Position numbers and translations under genes: made by a program
The notes under the pieces: model-generated
What the model saw: the letters and a program-made list of their open reading frames with translations, nothing else
The model's database searches: none
Told to the model about the DNA's origin: nothing
From: Lentzea sp. NBRC 102530
GTDB taxonomy: Bacteria > Actinomycetota > Actinomycetes > Mycobacteriales > Pseudonocardiaceae
Length of the DNA stretch: 64,000 nucleotides
Assembly (NCBI RefSeq): GCF_030269365.1
Contig: NZ_BSTF01000003.1
Span: forward strand, 372,001-436,000
Direction of reading: 5' to 3'
Shown: positions 45,957 to 56,312 of the stretch, piece after piece
Layout: each line of letters starts with the position of its first letter
How positions within the stretch are numbered: position 1 is the first letter of the stretch

Positions 45957-46828
45957 CACAGACTCTGCTCGTTCTCGGGTCCGCCAACGCCGACCTCGTG
46001 GTCGAGGTCGGCAGGCGGCCCGCCGGCGGTGAGACCGTGCTCGGCGGCGACACCGTCGTGCTGCCCGGCGGCAAGGGCGCGAACACGGCCGTTGCCGCCG
46101 CACGGGTCGGCGCCGCGGTTTCGCTGGTCGGCGCCCTCGGTGGCGACGGGTACGGCTCGTTGCTGCGCGAGTCGCTGGAGTCGTCCGGTGTCGGCACGGC
46201 CCTGGTCAAGACTTCCGGGCGCCCCACCGGGATCGCGTACATCACCGTGACGCCCGACGGCGAGAACTCGATCGTCGTCTCTCCCGGCGCCAACTCGGAC
46301 GTGCTGAAGTCCGATGTGGACGGTCTGGAGCTCGACGGCGTCGCGGTGCTGACGTGCTCGCTGGAAGTGCCGCTGGAGACCGTGGTCCACGCGATCGGTG
46401 TGGCGTCCGAAGCGGGCGTCCGCACGGTGCTCAACCTGTCGCCGGTCGCCGAACTGCCCGCGGAGACGTTGCGGCAGCTCAGCGTGCTGATCGTCAACGA
46501 GCACGAGGCCGCGCAGCTCGCCTCGGACTGGACCGGCCTGCTGGACCTCGGTCCTCACGCCGCGATCGTCACGCTCGGCGCGCGCGGTGCGGCCGTGGTG
46601 GAACGCACCGGCGTCACCGAGGTGCCGTCGATCGAGGTCGCCGAGGTGGTCGACACGACCGGCGCCGGTGACGCGTTCGCCGGAGCGTTGTCCGCGCGCC
46701 TGACCGAGGGCGACGACCTGGTGCAGGCCGCGCGGTACGCCGCGAAGGTCGCCGCGCTGTCCGTCACGAAGGCGGGCGCACAGCCGTCCTACCCGACCGC
46801 CGCCGAGGTCGGCGCAGCGGCGGGGTGA
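45953..46828 (+). CDS. rbsK: Ribokinase
   Basis: A 291-aa PfkB-family kinase that phosphorylates ribose to ribose 5-phosphate. N-terminal LVLGSANADLVVEVGRRPAG, GGKGANTAVAAARVGA, and the C-terminal signature VVDTTGAGDAFAGALSARL with catalytic Asp in GAGDAF. GTG overlaps the rbsB stop (GTGA). The product would feed the pentose phosphate pathway, where gnd of the same window acts. Its last 40 bp overlap the convergent NosD-like gene. Confidence 0.95.
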   Translation: MTQTLLVLGSANADLVVEVGRRPAGGETVLGGDTVVLPGGKGANTAVAAARVGAAVSLVGALGGDGYGSLLRESLESSGVGTALVKTSGRPTGIAYITVTPDGENSIVVSPGANSDVLKSDVDGLELDGVAVLTCSLEVPLETVVHAIGVASEAGVRTVLNLSPVAELPAETLRQLSVLIVNEHEAAQLASDWTGLLDLGPHAAIVTLGARGAAVVERTGVTEVPSIEVAEVVDTTGAGDAFAGALSARLTEGDDLVQAARYAAKVAALSVTKAGAQPSYPTAAEVGAAAG

Positions 46829-47910
46829 CTCGGCAGCACGTACTTGTCGACGTTCGGCGTCATCTCCGGCAACGGCCCGTCTGGCATCTCCGGCTGTAGC
46901 GGTGGCGAGGCGACCTGGTTGAACGGGATCCCGCGCGGCGCGGACGACCTCGGCAGCGGATCGCCGACACCGTCGTAGCAGCGTTCGCGGTCGAAGCAGT
47001 TGTTCCGGCCGGGCGCCCGGCGCGAGGCCGCGTACAGCACGTCCTGGCCGTTGCCGGTGATCACGTTGTCGAAGAAGCGGTTGTCCATCGGCGCCAGGTC
47101 CTCCGCCGACCCCAGCGCCACGCCGACGCCGGGGTTGCGGGTGATCAGGTTGCGCGCCACCAGGTTCTTCGTGCCGCCCACGATGCCGAACCCGAGCCCG
47201 AACGCGCCGTCGGCCTGCGCCGGGGAGAGCGCCTCGGCGTTGTCCGAGACCAGGTTGCCGACGAACGTGGCGTCCTCGGCGTTCGTCGTCACGCCGACCC
47301 GGTTGTCGCTGAACCTGTTGCCCAGCACGAACATCCGTCCGGACGCGTTCACGCCCTCGTACCCGACGGCGTTGCGCTCGGCGACGTTGCCGCGCACCAC
47401 GACGTCGCACGGCTTGCACTGGCCGACGTAGAACCCGGAGTCCGCGCTGCCGCTGGCGTAACTCTGCTCGATCACGCCGTGCTGGGCGTCGGTCGCGTGG
47501 ACGCCGTGCAGGGCGTTGTTGCTGGCTGTCACGTACGAGATGCGGAACCCCTGCGACCGCGTCACCGCCACGCCGTTCTCCGTGTGGTTGCGCACCGTGA
47601 GGTTCTGGACCGAAACGTCCGGCGCGCTGAGCACGATCCCGCTGGCGCGCTTCACCTCGCCGTCGATGATCACGCTGCCGCGCTGGAGCCCCCTGATGGT
47701 CAGCGCCTTGGTCCTGACCTCCACCGACTCCTTGTAGACGCCGGGTGACACGAGGATCGTCGCGCCTTCCCGTGCCGCGTCCACCGCGGCCTGGATCGTG
47801 CCGAACTGGGCCGGGACGGTGATCTCCGCGCCCAGGTCGGGGGTCGTCGGCGAACAACCGGCGAACAGGAGCACTGCGGCGAAGGCGTACGGGGCGCGCA
47901 CGGCTGGCAC
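46789..47910 (-). CDS. NosD-like right-handed beta-helix lipoprotein
   Basis: A 373-aa secreted protein. The lipobox LLFAGC follows a short hydrophobic signal (APYAFAAVLLFAGC), so it is probably a lipoprotein. The body is PbH1 beta-helix repeats (ITVPAQFGTIQAAVDAAREG; SVQNLTVRNHTENGVAV; RNVAERNAVGYEGV type repeats), as in NosD and polysaccharide-degrading or binding proteins. A CKPCDVV pair and a CFDRERC pair could form disulfides. GTG at 47910 has GGAG 8 nt upstream. Substrate unknown. Confidence 0.82.
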   Translation of the reverse strand: MPAVRAPYAFAAVLLFAGCSPTTPDLGAEITVPAQFGTIQAAVDAAREGATILVSPGVYKESVEVRTKALTIRGLQRGSVIIDGEVKRASGIVLSAPDVSVQNLTVRNHTENGVAVTRSQGFRISYVTASNNALHGVHATDAQHGVIEQSYASGSADSGFYVGQCKPCDVVVRGNVAERNAVGYEGVNASGRMFVLGNRFSDNRVGVTTNAEDATFVGNLVSDNAEALSPAQADGAFGLGFGIVGGTKNLVARNLITRNPGVGVALGSAEDLAPMDNRFFDNVITGNGQDVLYAASRRAPGRNNCFDRERCYDGVGDPLPRSSAPRGIPFNQVASPPLQPEMPDGPLPEMTPNVDKYVLPSHPAAAPTSAAVG

Positions 47911-48048
47911 CGTACTGCTCCGTTCGGCCCATCGGGGCACTGCCCCTCTTTTCGTTCGTGTTACGCCATGAAGACGAGCTTCGTGTCGGTCCGCGCCGTG
48001 TGGGCTCATTGGTCACACTGAACTGTCCTGGGTTCCCGGTGGGAGGGT

Positions 48049-48060
48049 ATGGTCTAGACC

Positions 48061-48062
<2 letters not shown>
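48049..48062. promoter_or_regulatory. DasR-responsive element (dre) overlapping the ptsI start
   Basis: ATGGTCTAGACCAT is a perfect 14-bp palindrome containing TGGTCTAGACCA, the core of the dre consensus of the GntR-family regulator DasR. DasR controls the PTS and N-acetylglucosamine genes, including ptsI, in Streptomyces. The site includes the first two bases of the ptsI ATG. Confidence 0.85.
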
Positions 48063-49688
<1,626 letters not shown>

Positions 49689-49692
<4 letters not shown>

Positions 49693-50093
49693 CCGACCGC
49701 GGTCACGCGGATCTCGATGCGCATCTTCGGGTGACCGAGGGCGGTGACCCCGCTCTCGGTCCAGATCGGCGCACGGTCGCCCATCCGCGCGCGGAACTGC
49801 TCGACCATCACGCGGTTGTGGTCGTCGAACGAGTCGTCGCCGAGCACGTGGTACGAGTTCACGTGCACGACGTCGGCCCACGACGAACCCGCCGTCACGA
49901 GCGTGCGCTCGACGTTCTCGAACGCGCGCACGATCTCGTCCTCGAGCGACTCGGGGAACTCGAACTCGTCGTCCCAGCCGCCCTGGCCCGAGATCTCGAC
50001 GCGGTCGCCGATGCGCACGGCCTGGCTGTAGCGCATGTTCTTCAGCTGCGTCTCGCCGTAGCCGGGGGTGGCGAAGAACTCCGGCTTGCTCAT
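49689..50093 (-). CDS. RidA/YjgF family protein
   Basis: A 134-aa protein of the Rid fold (YSQAVRIGDRVEISGQGGWD; NSYHVLGDDSFDDHNRVMV). RidA members deaminate reactive enamine/imine intermediates of PLP enzymes; other subfamilies have unknown activity. An Arg is present in the C-terminal HPKMRIEIRVTAV but the subgroup cannot be assigned. ATG at 50093 with AGAGGA 7 nt upstream; the upstream extension crosses the MarR operator. Divergent from and presumably regulated by the MarR protein. Confidence 0.85.
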
Positions 50094-50109
50094 GATCGGT
50101 CCTCTCGTT

Positions 50110-50154
50110 GACTTCACGCTTGAAGTCAACCGTACATGACTTCAAGCGTGAAGT
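50110..50154. promoter_or_regulatory. Duplicated MarR operator between ridA-like and marR genes
   Basis: GACTTCACGCTTGAAGTC (50110–50127) is followed 10 bp later by its reverse complement GACTTCAAGCGTGAAGT (50138–50154). Each half is itself nearly palindromic (ACTTCA/TGAAGT). The sites cover the divergent promoter region, so one MarR dimer per site could repress both genes. Confidence 0.8.
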
Positions 50155-50166
50155 AAGGTGACCGCC

Positions 50167-50637
50167 ATGGACTGGCTGAACGCCGACGAGAAGGAGACCT
50201 GGACCGGCCTCGTCTCGATGCTGCTGTTGCTGCCCGGCCGGCTGGAGGCGCCGTTGCAGCAGGAGTCGGGGCTGAGCCTCTTCGACTACCTGGTGCTGAG
50301 CCACGTCTCGGAGGCGCCGGACCGCCGCATCCGGATGAGCGAGCTCGCGCACCTGGCGAACGGGTCGCTGTCGCGGCTGTCCAACGTGGTCAAGCGCTTC
50401 GAGCACCGCGGCTGGGTGGCGCGCGAACCCGATCCCGAGGACGGCCGCTACACGATCGCGATCCTCACCGACGAGGGGTTCGAGGTGGTCAGGGCCGCCG
50501 CGCCCACGCACGTCCGCGCGGTCCGGCAGTTCGTGCTCGACCCGCTCACCGCCGCCGACCGCCAGGCGTTGACGCGCATCGCGGCCAAGCTGAACGTGAC
50601 GATCCCTAACGCTGGAGCTGCTCGAGAACAGCCCTGA
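50167..50637 (+). CDS. MarR family transcriptional regulator
   Basis: A 156-aa winged-helix repressor (RMSELAHLANGSLSRLSNVV, wing EDGRYTIAILTDEG). It lies divergent from a RidA-like gene with a duplicated operator between them. ATG at 50167 is preferred (AAGG upstream); a GTG at 50158 would add three residues. Its 3' 32 bp overlap the convergent LysR gene. Ligand unknown. Confidence 0.9.
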   Translation: MDWLNADEKETWTGLVSMLLLLPGRLEAPLQQESGLSLFDYLVLSHVSEAPDRRIRMSELAHLANGSLSRLSNVVKRFEHRGWVAREPDPEDGRYTIAILTDEGFEVVRAAAPTHVRAVRQFVLDPLTAADRQALTRIAAKLNVTIPNAGAAREQP

Positions 50638-51457
50638 TCAACGGGTGGGCCTCGGACCCCCGCCGCACCGCCGCCACCACCCGTCGCAACGGCGCCACGC
50701 CCGCGACCGCTCGCCTGATCGCCACCCCGCCGACGGCGTTGCGCGGTGCGAGCGCGACCCCGGCGCCCGCCGCCACCAGGGCCTCGATCGCCCGGAAGTC
50801 GTCGGAGTTGTGCCTGATCCGGGGCGTGAAACCGGCCTGTCGGCACGCCATCTCGACGACGTCGCGCAGCGGGTTGCCGGGCAGTGTCACCACCCAGTCC
50901 TCGTCGGCGAGCGTCGCCAGGTCGACCGGACCGCTCACGGCGTGTCCCGGCGGCAGCAGCACGTCGAACGGCTCGGTGTAGAGCGGGAAGCGCGTGACCC
51001 GTTCCGTGGCGCGGTGCTCCTCGGTGATCGCCACGTCGATCTCGCCGTCCAGGAGCAGCCGCACGCTCTCGTGCCCTTCGGCGTCGCGCACCGACAGTTC
51101 GATCGAACGCTCTTTCAACGCTGCCAACGCCGGCGCGACGACCTGCGTGATGGCCGACGCGAACGCCGCCACCGCCACCCGTCCCGCCGAACCGGACGCC
51201 AGACCGTCCAAAGTGGCCTGCGCCCGTTCCAGCTCCGCCGCCACCACGTGCGCGTGCTCCACCAGCAACGACCCGGCCGGCGTCAGCGACACCCGGCGTC
51301 CCTTGCGCACCAGCAACGGATGCCCGGCCTCGGACTCCAGCGCTGCCAGCTGCTGCGACACCGCCGACGGCGTGAGGTGCAGCGCGGCAGCCGCTGCCGT
51401 CACGGTGCCGTGGTCAGCCAACGCGCGCAGCACGCGCAACCGTCGTGGGTCGATCAC
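50606..51457 (-). CDS. LysR family transcriptional regulator
   Basis: A 283-aa regulator. The HTH is VTAAAAALHLTPSAVSQQLA with RKGRRVSLTPAGSLLVEHAH, followed by a LysR substrate domain (IDVAITEEHRATERVTRFPL). The GTG overlaps the stop of the CU044_5270-like gene (GTGA), so it is cotranscribed with that gene and its sigma factor rather than divergent from a target, which is unusual for LysR genes. Target and ligand unknown. Confidence 0.9.
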   Translation of the reverse strand: MIDPRRLRVLRALADHGTVTAAAAALHLTPSAVSQQLAALESEAGHPLLVRKGRRVSLTPAGSLLVEHAHVVAAELERAQATLDGLASGSAGRVAVAAFASAITQVVAPALAALKERSIELSVRDAEGHESVRLLLDGEIDVAITEEHRATERVTRFPLYTEPFDVLLPPGHAVSGPVDLATLADEDWVVTLPGNPLRDVVEMACRQAGFTPRIRHNSDDFRAIEALVAAGAGVALAPRNAVGGVAIRRAVAGVAPLRRVVAAVRRGSEAHPLIRAVLEQLQR

Positions 51458-52464
51458 CGCTCAATGATGGGGGATTCCACTTCGCTGTTCACGGTGACGC
51501 CCAGCGGCAGGACGGGCTCGACGTTCGTCTTCTCCAGCAGGAGGTACTCCTCCTCGGAGATCGGCGTGCTCGCGGCCAGGCCGTGCTGGGGCTTCGTGAT
51601 GATGTTGCGCCGCACGATCGGCTTGCCGGTGTCGGGGTTGATCACGAACTGGGTCTCGACGTCGCCGAACTGGAACTGCGGCGGCGCGGGAATCGCCACC
51701 CCGACACCGACGCGCTCGTCGCGCAACTGCACGCGGTCGAGGTACCGCACCCCGTCGAACGACCTGAGCAGCTCGAACGCTGCCCGCCGCTGGTCGTCCC
51801 GCACGTCCGCGACCAGCACCGCCATGACGAGTTCTGCCAGCTGGTAGGTGCTCTTGCCCTCGGGCTTCAGCTTCTCCAGGATCCCCGCCGGATCCGCGGG
51901 CAGGTCGTCGAACGACTCCAGCCGGTCCCAGTACATCGAGGTCAGCGAGAGCCCGCTGACGTAGGACTCCTTCGCCCCCGGCACCATCGAACCGAGGCGC
52001 ACCCACCGGCTGCCGCCGACCTGGGGCACGACCTCGGGCCGACCCGCGGCCTCCCACTTCGCGTCGTCGTCCGGCGAGAACGGCTCGACCTCGCCGTCCT
52101 TCTGCACCACCGCGATCTCGCGCGTCCCGGCCTGCCACTGATCGGTCTTGGAGTCGAACCGCACGACGTACGGCTTCGCCGGCTCCCCGACCACCATCAA
52201 CGACGACTGCTGCCGCAACACCCGCCACCACTGACCTGGTGCAGCGGGCTGCACGGGCGGAGAAGGCTCAGGCAGCACCACGACCGCAAGCGCGATCACG
52301 GCGGCGACGACGGCCAACGGGGCGAACCGCCGCACGAACACCTTCCGCGCCGGCTTCTCCCGCGGCAACGCGACGATCCTCGCGAGGTCGCGTTCCATCC
52401 GGTCCTGGTTGACCTCGGGTGTCGGCGGCTTGGCCCCGGCGAGGTCCTTCATGAGGTCTTCCAT
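51454..52464 (-). CDS. CU044_5270-like membrane protein partnered with an ECF sigma factor
   Basis: A 336-aa protein: a short cytosolic N-terminus (residues 1–46), one membrane segment (FAPLAVVAAVIALAVVVL, about 47–64) and a large extracytoplasmic domain. This layout and the pairing directly after an ECF sigma gene are typical of the actinobacterial CU044_5270 family, likely a signal sensor or anti-sigma-like partner; the mechanism is not known. ATG at 52464 follows GGGAG; an ATG at 52452 overlaps the sigma stop (ATGA) and is the alternative start. Confidence 0.75.
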   Translation of the reverse strand: MEDLMKDLAGAKPPTPEVNQDRMERDLARIVALPREKPARKVFVRRFAPLAVVAAVIALAVVVLPEPSPPVQPAAPGQWWRVLRQQSSLMVVGEPAKPYVVRFDSKTDQWQAGTREIAVVQKDGEVEPFSPDDDAKWEAAGRPEVVPQVGGSRWVRLGSMVPGAKESYVSGLSLTSMYWDRLESFDDLPADPAGILEKLKPEGKSTYQLAELVMAVLVADVRDDQRRAAFELLRSFDGVRYLDRVQLRDERVGVGVAIPAPPQFQFGDVETQFVINPDTGKPIVRRNIITKPQHGLAASTPISEEEYLLLEKTNVEPVLPLGVTVNSEVESPIIER

Positions 52465-52922
52465 GACTCCCTCGCACGGTCGAACTTCGGTGTCCAGAGG
52501 GCAGCCTGCAACCGCCGCCGAGCCCGGTGCAGCCGCACGAAGAACGTCGCCGTCGTGCACCCGAGCACCTGCGCCGCCTCGGCGGCCGCGAGCCCGTGCC
52601 ACGCGATCAGCGTGAGGACTTCCTGGTCGGCCTCCGACAACGTCGACAACGCCGCCCGCAGCTCGATCACCGCGAAGTCGTCGTCGGCGGGGAAGTCGGT
52701 CAGCTCGTAGTGCGTGGTCTGCCGGACCGCCGCGCGCACGAGGTTGCGCGCGATGCCGAGCAGCCACGGCAGCGCGTTCGACGGCATCTGGCCGGACTTG
52801 CGCCAGGCGATCGTGAAGGTCTCGCTGGTGATGTCCTCGGCCAGCCGCGCCCCCGCGTGGCTCGCGGCATAGGCGAGCACCCGCGGGTAGCACTCGCGGT
52901 AGACGGCCGAGAATTCCTCCAC
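52449..52922 (-). CDS. ECF-type RNA polymerase sigma factor
   Basis: A 157-aa sigma-70-like protein. Region 2 is RECYPRVLAYAASHAGARLA, EDITSETFTIAWRK and LPWLLGIARNLVRA; region 4 is LSTLSEADQEVLTLIAWHGL with HTH AAAEAAQVLGCTTATFFVRL. The start is GTG at 52922 (VEEFSAVYRECY), no ribosome site, with a -10-like TAAGAAT at 52954–52948 giving a short leader. A Crp-like palindrome overlaps its -35 region. Next gene is its membrane partner. Confidence 0.85.
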   Translation of the reverse strand: MEEFSAVYRECYPRVLAYAASHAGARLAEDITSETFTIAWRKSGQMPSNALPWLLGIARNLVRAAVRQTTHYELTDFPADDDFAVIELRAALSTLSEADQEVLTLIAWHGLAAAEAAQVLGCTTATFFVRLHRARRRLQAALWTPKFDRARESWKTS

Positions 52923-52951
52923 GTGAGGTAGTGCGCCGACCGCGCTGATTC

Positions 52952-53119
52952 TTACCGCTCTGTGACTCGGGTCACATCGTTGAGGAAGGCTGACCACGCC
53001 TCGATCGAGACCGGCAGGTGCGTGGCGGGCGCCTTGCTGTCCCGGATGCCGACCCCGCGCCCGACCTCGACGCAGTCACTGGAGTCTGCGCTGTACGAGC
53101 TCTTGCGCCAGGTCACCAT
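52952..53119 (-). CDS. DUF397 domain protein
   Basis: A 55-aa protein, MVTWRKSSYSADSSDCVEVG, then GVGIRDSKAP and AWSAFLNDV, the complete DUF397 motif. DUF397 proteins accompany XRE-DUF5753 regulators (WhiJ/BldB-like modules) in actinomycetes. The ATG at 53119 has GAGGGAG 7 nt upstream; a longer in-frame ATG at 53161 lies inside the regulator gene. The pair gene is immediately upstream. Confidence 0.88.
   Translation of the reverse strand: MVTWRKSSYSADSSDCVEVGRGVGIRDSKAPATHLPVSIEAWSAFLNDVTRVTER
52961..52976. promoter_or_regulatory. Crp-like palindrome upstream of the sigma gene
   Basis: TGTGACTCGGGTCACA has the exact TGTGA-N6-TCACA form of Crp sites (Crp/GlxR in actinobacteria). It lies in the 3' end of the DUF397 gene and overlaps the -35 region of the likely sigma promoter. 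Confidence 0.6.
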
Positions 53120-53130
53120 CTGGAACTCCC

Positions 53131-53958
53131 TCAGATCAAGAGGCTGTTGATCAGCTCCCATGATTGTCCCGGATCCAGGGCCTGAGCGTCGAGCATCTTC
53201 AGCACGGAGGCGTAGACCGCCAGTGATTTCGGGTCGTCGAGGAAAAGGCCGGAGTTCTTTCCTTCGAGGAAGATGACCGGCTCGAACTTCTCGTAGCTCA
53301 AACGGAGAAAAGATCCGGAGAGTCCGGCGTGCGCTCCAATGGCGGTGGGTACGACCCGCACGGTGATGTAGTTTCGTTGTGTCATGGCCAAGATGTGGAG
53401 GTACTGATCCTTCATGACATCCGGCCCGCCCACAGGTAGGCGCAACGCTTGTTCGTGAACGTAGAACACGAACGTCCGGCTCCAGTGGAAGAGGTTGCGG
53501 CGTTCGAGCTTCGCCGCGATGACCTTCTCGTAGTCGACCGACTCCCTGCGAGCCTCTCCGTCGATGACGGCCTGCATGTAGTCGGCGATCTGGAGGTGGC
53601 CGGGGACGAGGTTCATCGACCAGACGGCGATGTCGTTGGCCAGTCGCTCCTGCGTGAGCAGCGTCGGGACCTGGTCCGGTGGGCCGTCGGGAAGCTTGAG
53701 GTAGCCGAGTTCCCGCGTCTTGCGGTGCAGCGCGAGCATGTGCTGGAGCACGTCCGGCTTGACCTGGCAGTAGCTGAGCAGCTGGATCACGTCGGTCTCG
53801 GTCACGCCGCCCTTGCCGCGGACCATGTCCGAGAGCTTGCTCTCGTCCCAGCCGATTCTTCCGGCGAGTTCGCGGTGGGTCATACCGGTCTGGTTGATGA
53901 TCTCGCGCATCGCGTCACCGAACTCGCGGCCCACCACGCTGGACTTTCGTCTTGGCAT
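53131..53958 (-). CDS. XRE family regulator with DUF5753 domain
   Basis: A 275-aa regulator: HTH at about 15–70 (MTHRELAGRIGWDESKLSDM) and a DUF5753 domain (about 95–270) with VPTLLTQERLANDIAVWSMN and the C-terminal VIFLEGKNSGLFLDD. Such genes occur in dozens of copies with DUF397 in actinomycetes and affect development (WhiJ-type). ATG at 53958; an upstream extension without homology is open. The nested inverted repeat before it is a candidate operator. Confidence 0.88.
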   Translation of the reverse strand: MPRRKSSVVGREFGDAMREIINQTGMTHRELAGRIGWDESKLSDMVRGKGGVTETDVIQLLSYCQVKPDVLQHMLALHRKTRELGYLKLPDGPPDQVPTLLTQERLANDIAVWSMNLVPGHLQIADYMQAVIDGEARRESVDYEKVIAAKLERRNLFHWSRTFVFYVHEQALRLPVGGPDVMKDQYLHILAMTQRNYITVRVVPTAIGAHAGLSGSFLRLSYEKFEPVIFLEGKNSGLFLDDPKSLAVYASVLKMLDAQALDPGQSWELINSLLI

Positions 53959-53982
53959 GGTGATGAAAGTAGAGCTGGAGCT

Positions 53983-54043
53983 GTACCGGCTCCATTGTTT
54001 CCTTCCGAATTTCCCCGAAGGAAGTAGTTTTTGGAGCCGGTAC
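53983..54043. promoter_or_regulatory. Nested inverted repeats between kbl and the XRE gene
   Basis: Outer arms GTACCGGCTCCA (53983–53994) and TGGAGCCGGTAC (54032–54043) are perfect 12-bp inverted repeats. Inner arms TTCCTTC (53999–54005) and GAAGGAA (54017–54023) lie between them. The stretch is AT-richer than its surroundings and lies just upstream of the XRE start, so it may be an autoregulatory operator; it could also end the kbl message. Confidence 0.65.
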
Positions 54044-54054
54044 AAGTCCGATGT

Positions 54055-55233
54055 CTACATCTTTGCGCGTGCGGCGATAAACGCGTCCACAGCGCGGTTA
54101 ACGTCCTCCGTGCTGTGTGAAGCCGACATCTGCGTGCGAATGCGCGCCTTGCCGTGCGGCACCACCGGGTACGAGAACCCGATGACGTACACGCCTTCCT
54201 CCAGCAGGAGGTCGGCCAGCCGGGCCGCTTCCGCAGCGTCGCCGATCATCACCGGGATGATCGGGTGCTCGCCGGGCAGCAGGTCGAAGCCGGCCGCGGT
54301 CATCCGCCGCCGGAACAGCTCGGTGTTGGACCGCAGCTGGGTGAGCAGCTCCGAGGACGACGACAGCATGTCGAGCGTCGCGATGGCGGCGGCCGTGATG
54401 GACGGCGCGAGCGAGTTCGAGAAGAGGTACGGCCGGGACCGCTGCCGCAGCAGTTCGATGATCTCGGCGCGGCCCGAGGTGTAGCCGCCGGACGCACCAC
54501 CCAACGCCTTGCCGAGGGTGCCCGTGACGATGTCGACGCGGTCCTGGACGCCGAACAGCTCGGGCGTGCCGCGGCCGGTCGGGCCGGTGAAGCCGACGGC
54601 GTGCGAGTCGTCGACCATGACCAGGGCGTTGTAGCGCTCGGCCAGGTCGCAGATCTCGTCGAGCGGCGCGAGGTAGCCGTCCATCGAGAAGACGCCGTCG
54701 GTGGCGATCAGGCGGTAGCGGGCGTCGGAGGCGTCCTTGAGCTGGCGCTCCAGGTCGTCCATGTCGCGGTTCTTGTAGCGGAAGCGCTTGGCCTTCGACA
54801 GGCGCACGCCGTCGATGATCGAGGCGTGGTTCAGCTCGTCGGAGATGATCGCGTCCTCGGCGCCGAGCAGCGTCTCGAACAGGCCGCCGTTGGCGTCGAA
54901 GCAGGAGCTGTAGAGGATCGTGTCCTCGGTGCCCAGGAACTCGGAGAGCTTGCGCTCGAGTTCCTTGTGGGGTTCCTGCGTGCCGCAGATGAACCGCACC
55001 GAGGCCATGCCGAAGCCCCAGTCGTCCAGCGCCTTCTTCGCCGCCTCGATGAGCGTCGGGTGGTCGGCGAGGCCGAGGTAGTTGTTGGCGCAGAAGTTCA
55101 GGACGTCGTCGCCGGAACCGACCCTGACGCTGGCGTTCTGCGGGGTGGCGATGACGCGTTCGGACTTGTAGAGCCCGGCCTCCCTGATCTCCCCGATGGT
55201 CTTGAGGAGGTCGGTCTTCAGCTCGCCGTACAT
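54055..55233 (-). CDS. kbl: 2-amino-3-ketobutyrate CoA ligase (glycine C-acetyltransferase)
   Basis: A 392-aa PLP enzyme of the alpha-oxoamine synthase family that cleaves 2-amino-3-ketobutyrate with CoA to glycine and acetyl-CoA. Seen: [71 protein letters not shown] and the PLP lysine in [16 protein letters not shown] overlaps the tdh stop by one base (TGATG). With tdh it converts threonine to glycine. Confidence 0.95.
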   Translation of the reverse strand: MYGELKTDLLKTIGEIREAGLYKSERVIATPQNASVRVGSGDDVLNFCANNYLGLADHPTLIEAAKKALDDWGFGMASVRFICGTQEPHKELERKLSEFLGTEDTILYSSCFDANGGLFETLLGAEDAIISDELNHASIIDGVRLSKAKRFRYKNRDMDDLERQLKDASDARYRLIATDGVFSMDGYLAPLDEICDLAERYNALVMVDDSHAVGFTGPTGRGTPELFGVQDRVDIVTGTLGKALGGASGGYTSGRAEIIELLRQRSRPYLFSNSLAPSITAAAIATLDMLSSSSELLTQLRSNTELFRRRMTAAGFDLLPGEHPIIPVMIGDAAEAARLADLLLEEGVYVIGFSYPVVPHGKARIRTQMSASHSTEDVNRAVDAFIAARAKM

Positions 55234-56264
55234 CAGGCTCCCGTCCAGTCGAGGATGACCTTGCCGCACTTGCCTTCGCGCGCGGTGGCGAACGCCTCCG
55301 CGTGCTGCGTGTGGTCGTACCGGTGCGTGATGACCGGTGCGAGGTCGAGGCCGCGCTGCAGCAGCACGGTCATCGAGTACCAGGTCTCGAACATCTCGCG
55401 GCCGTAGATCCCCTTGATGTGCAGCATCTTCAGCACGACGCTGCTCCAGTCCACGGAGAACTCGTCGGCGGGCAGCCCGAGCATCGCGATGCGGCCGCCG
55501 TGGGCCATGTTCGCGATCATGTCGCGCATCGCCACGGGCTTGCCGGACATCTCCATGCCGATGTCGAAGCCCTCGGCCATGCCGAGCTCGCGCTGGGCGT
55601 CCGCGATCGTCTGCTCGGCGACGTTCACCGCGAGGTCGACGCCGACCTTGCGGGCCAGTTCGAGGCGGTGCTCGGAGATGTCGGTGATCACGACGTTGCG
55701 CGCGCCCGCGTGCTTGGCGACGGCGGCGGCCATGATGCCGATCGGCCCGGCGCCCGTGATGATCACGTCCTCGCCGATGACCGGGAAGCTCAGCGCGGTG
55801 TGCACGGCGTTGCCGAACGGGTCGAAGATCGCGGCGACGTCCAGGTCGACCTTCGTGCGGTGCACCCAGGCGTTCTGCTCGGGCAGCACGACGTACTGCG
55901 CGAACGCGCCGTCGGAGTGCACGCCGAGGCCGCGCGTGTTCGCGCAGAGGTGGCGCCGACCGGCCTTGCAGTTGCGGCAGGTCCCGCAGACGAGGTGGCC
56001 CTCGCCGCTGACCAGGTCGCCGACCTTCACCCCGGTGACGGAGGCGCCGACCTCGACCACCTCGCCGACGAACTCGTGGCCGAGGACCAGCGGCGCCTTG
56101 ATGTTGGCGGCGGCCCAGTCGTCCCACGAGTCGATGTGCAGGTCGGTGCCGCAGATGCCGGTGCGCAACACCCTGACCAGCACGTCCGTCGGACCGGGGG
56201 TGGGGTCGGGGACGTCGGTCAGTTCGAGTCCAGGCCCAGCGGCGACCTTGACGAGAGCCTTCAT
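55233..56264 (-). CDS. tdh: L-threonine 3-dehydrogenase
   Basis: A 343-aa zinc medium-chain dehydrogenase that oxidises threonine to 2-amino-3-ketobutyrate with NAD+. Catalytic zinc region [16 protein letters not shown] and [12 protein letters not shown]; structural zinc cysteines [15 protein letters not shown]; Rossmann [15 protein letters not shown]. These fit Tdh rather than other alcohol dehydrogenases. Followed by kbl in a two-gene operon. It starts with ATG at 56264. Confidence 0.95.
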   Translation of the reverse strand: MKALVKVAAGPGLELTDVPDPTPGPTDVLVRVLRTGICGTDLHIDSWDDWAAANIKAPLVLGHEFVGEVVEVGASVTGVKVGDLVSGEGHLVCGTCRNCKAGRRHLCANTRGLGVHSDGAFAQYVVLPEQNAWVHRTKVDLDVAAIFDPFGNAVHTALSFPVIGEDVIITGAGPIGIMAAAVAKHAGARNVVITDISEHRLELARKVGVDLAVNVAEQTIADAQRELGMAEGFDIGMEMSGKPVAMRDMIANMAHGGRIAMLGLPADEFSVDWSSVVLKMLHIKGIYGREMFETWYSMTVLLQRGLDLAPVITHRYDHTQHAEAFATAREGKCGKVILDWTGA

Positions 56265-56312
56265 GCGGGAAGTCTCACCCTTTGCGGCTTGTGCAGTCCA
56301 TCAGGACTTTCT

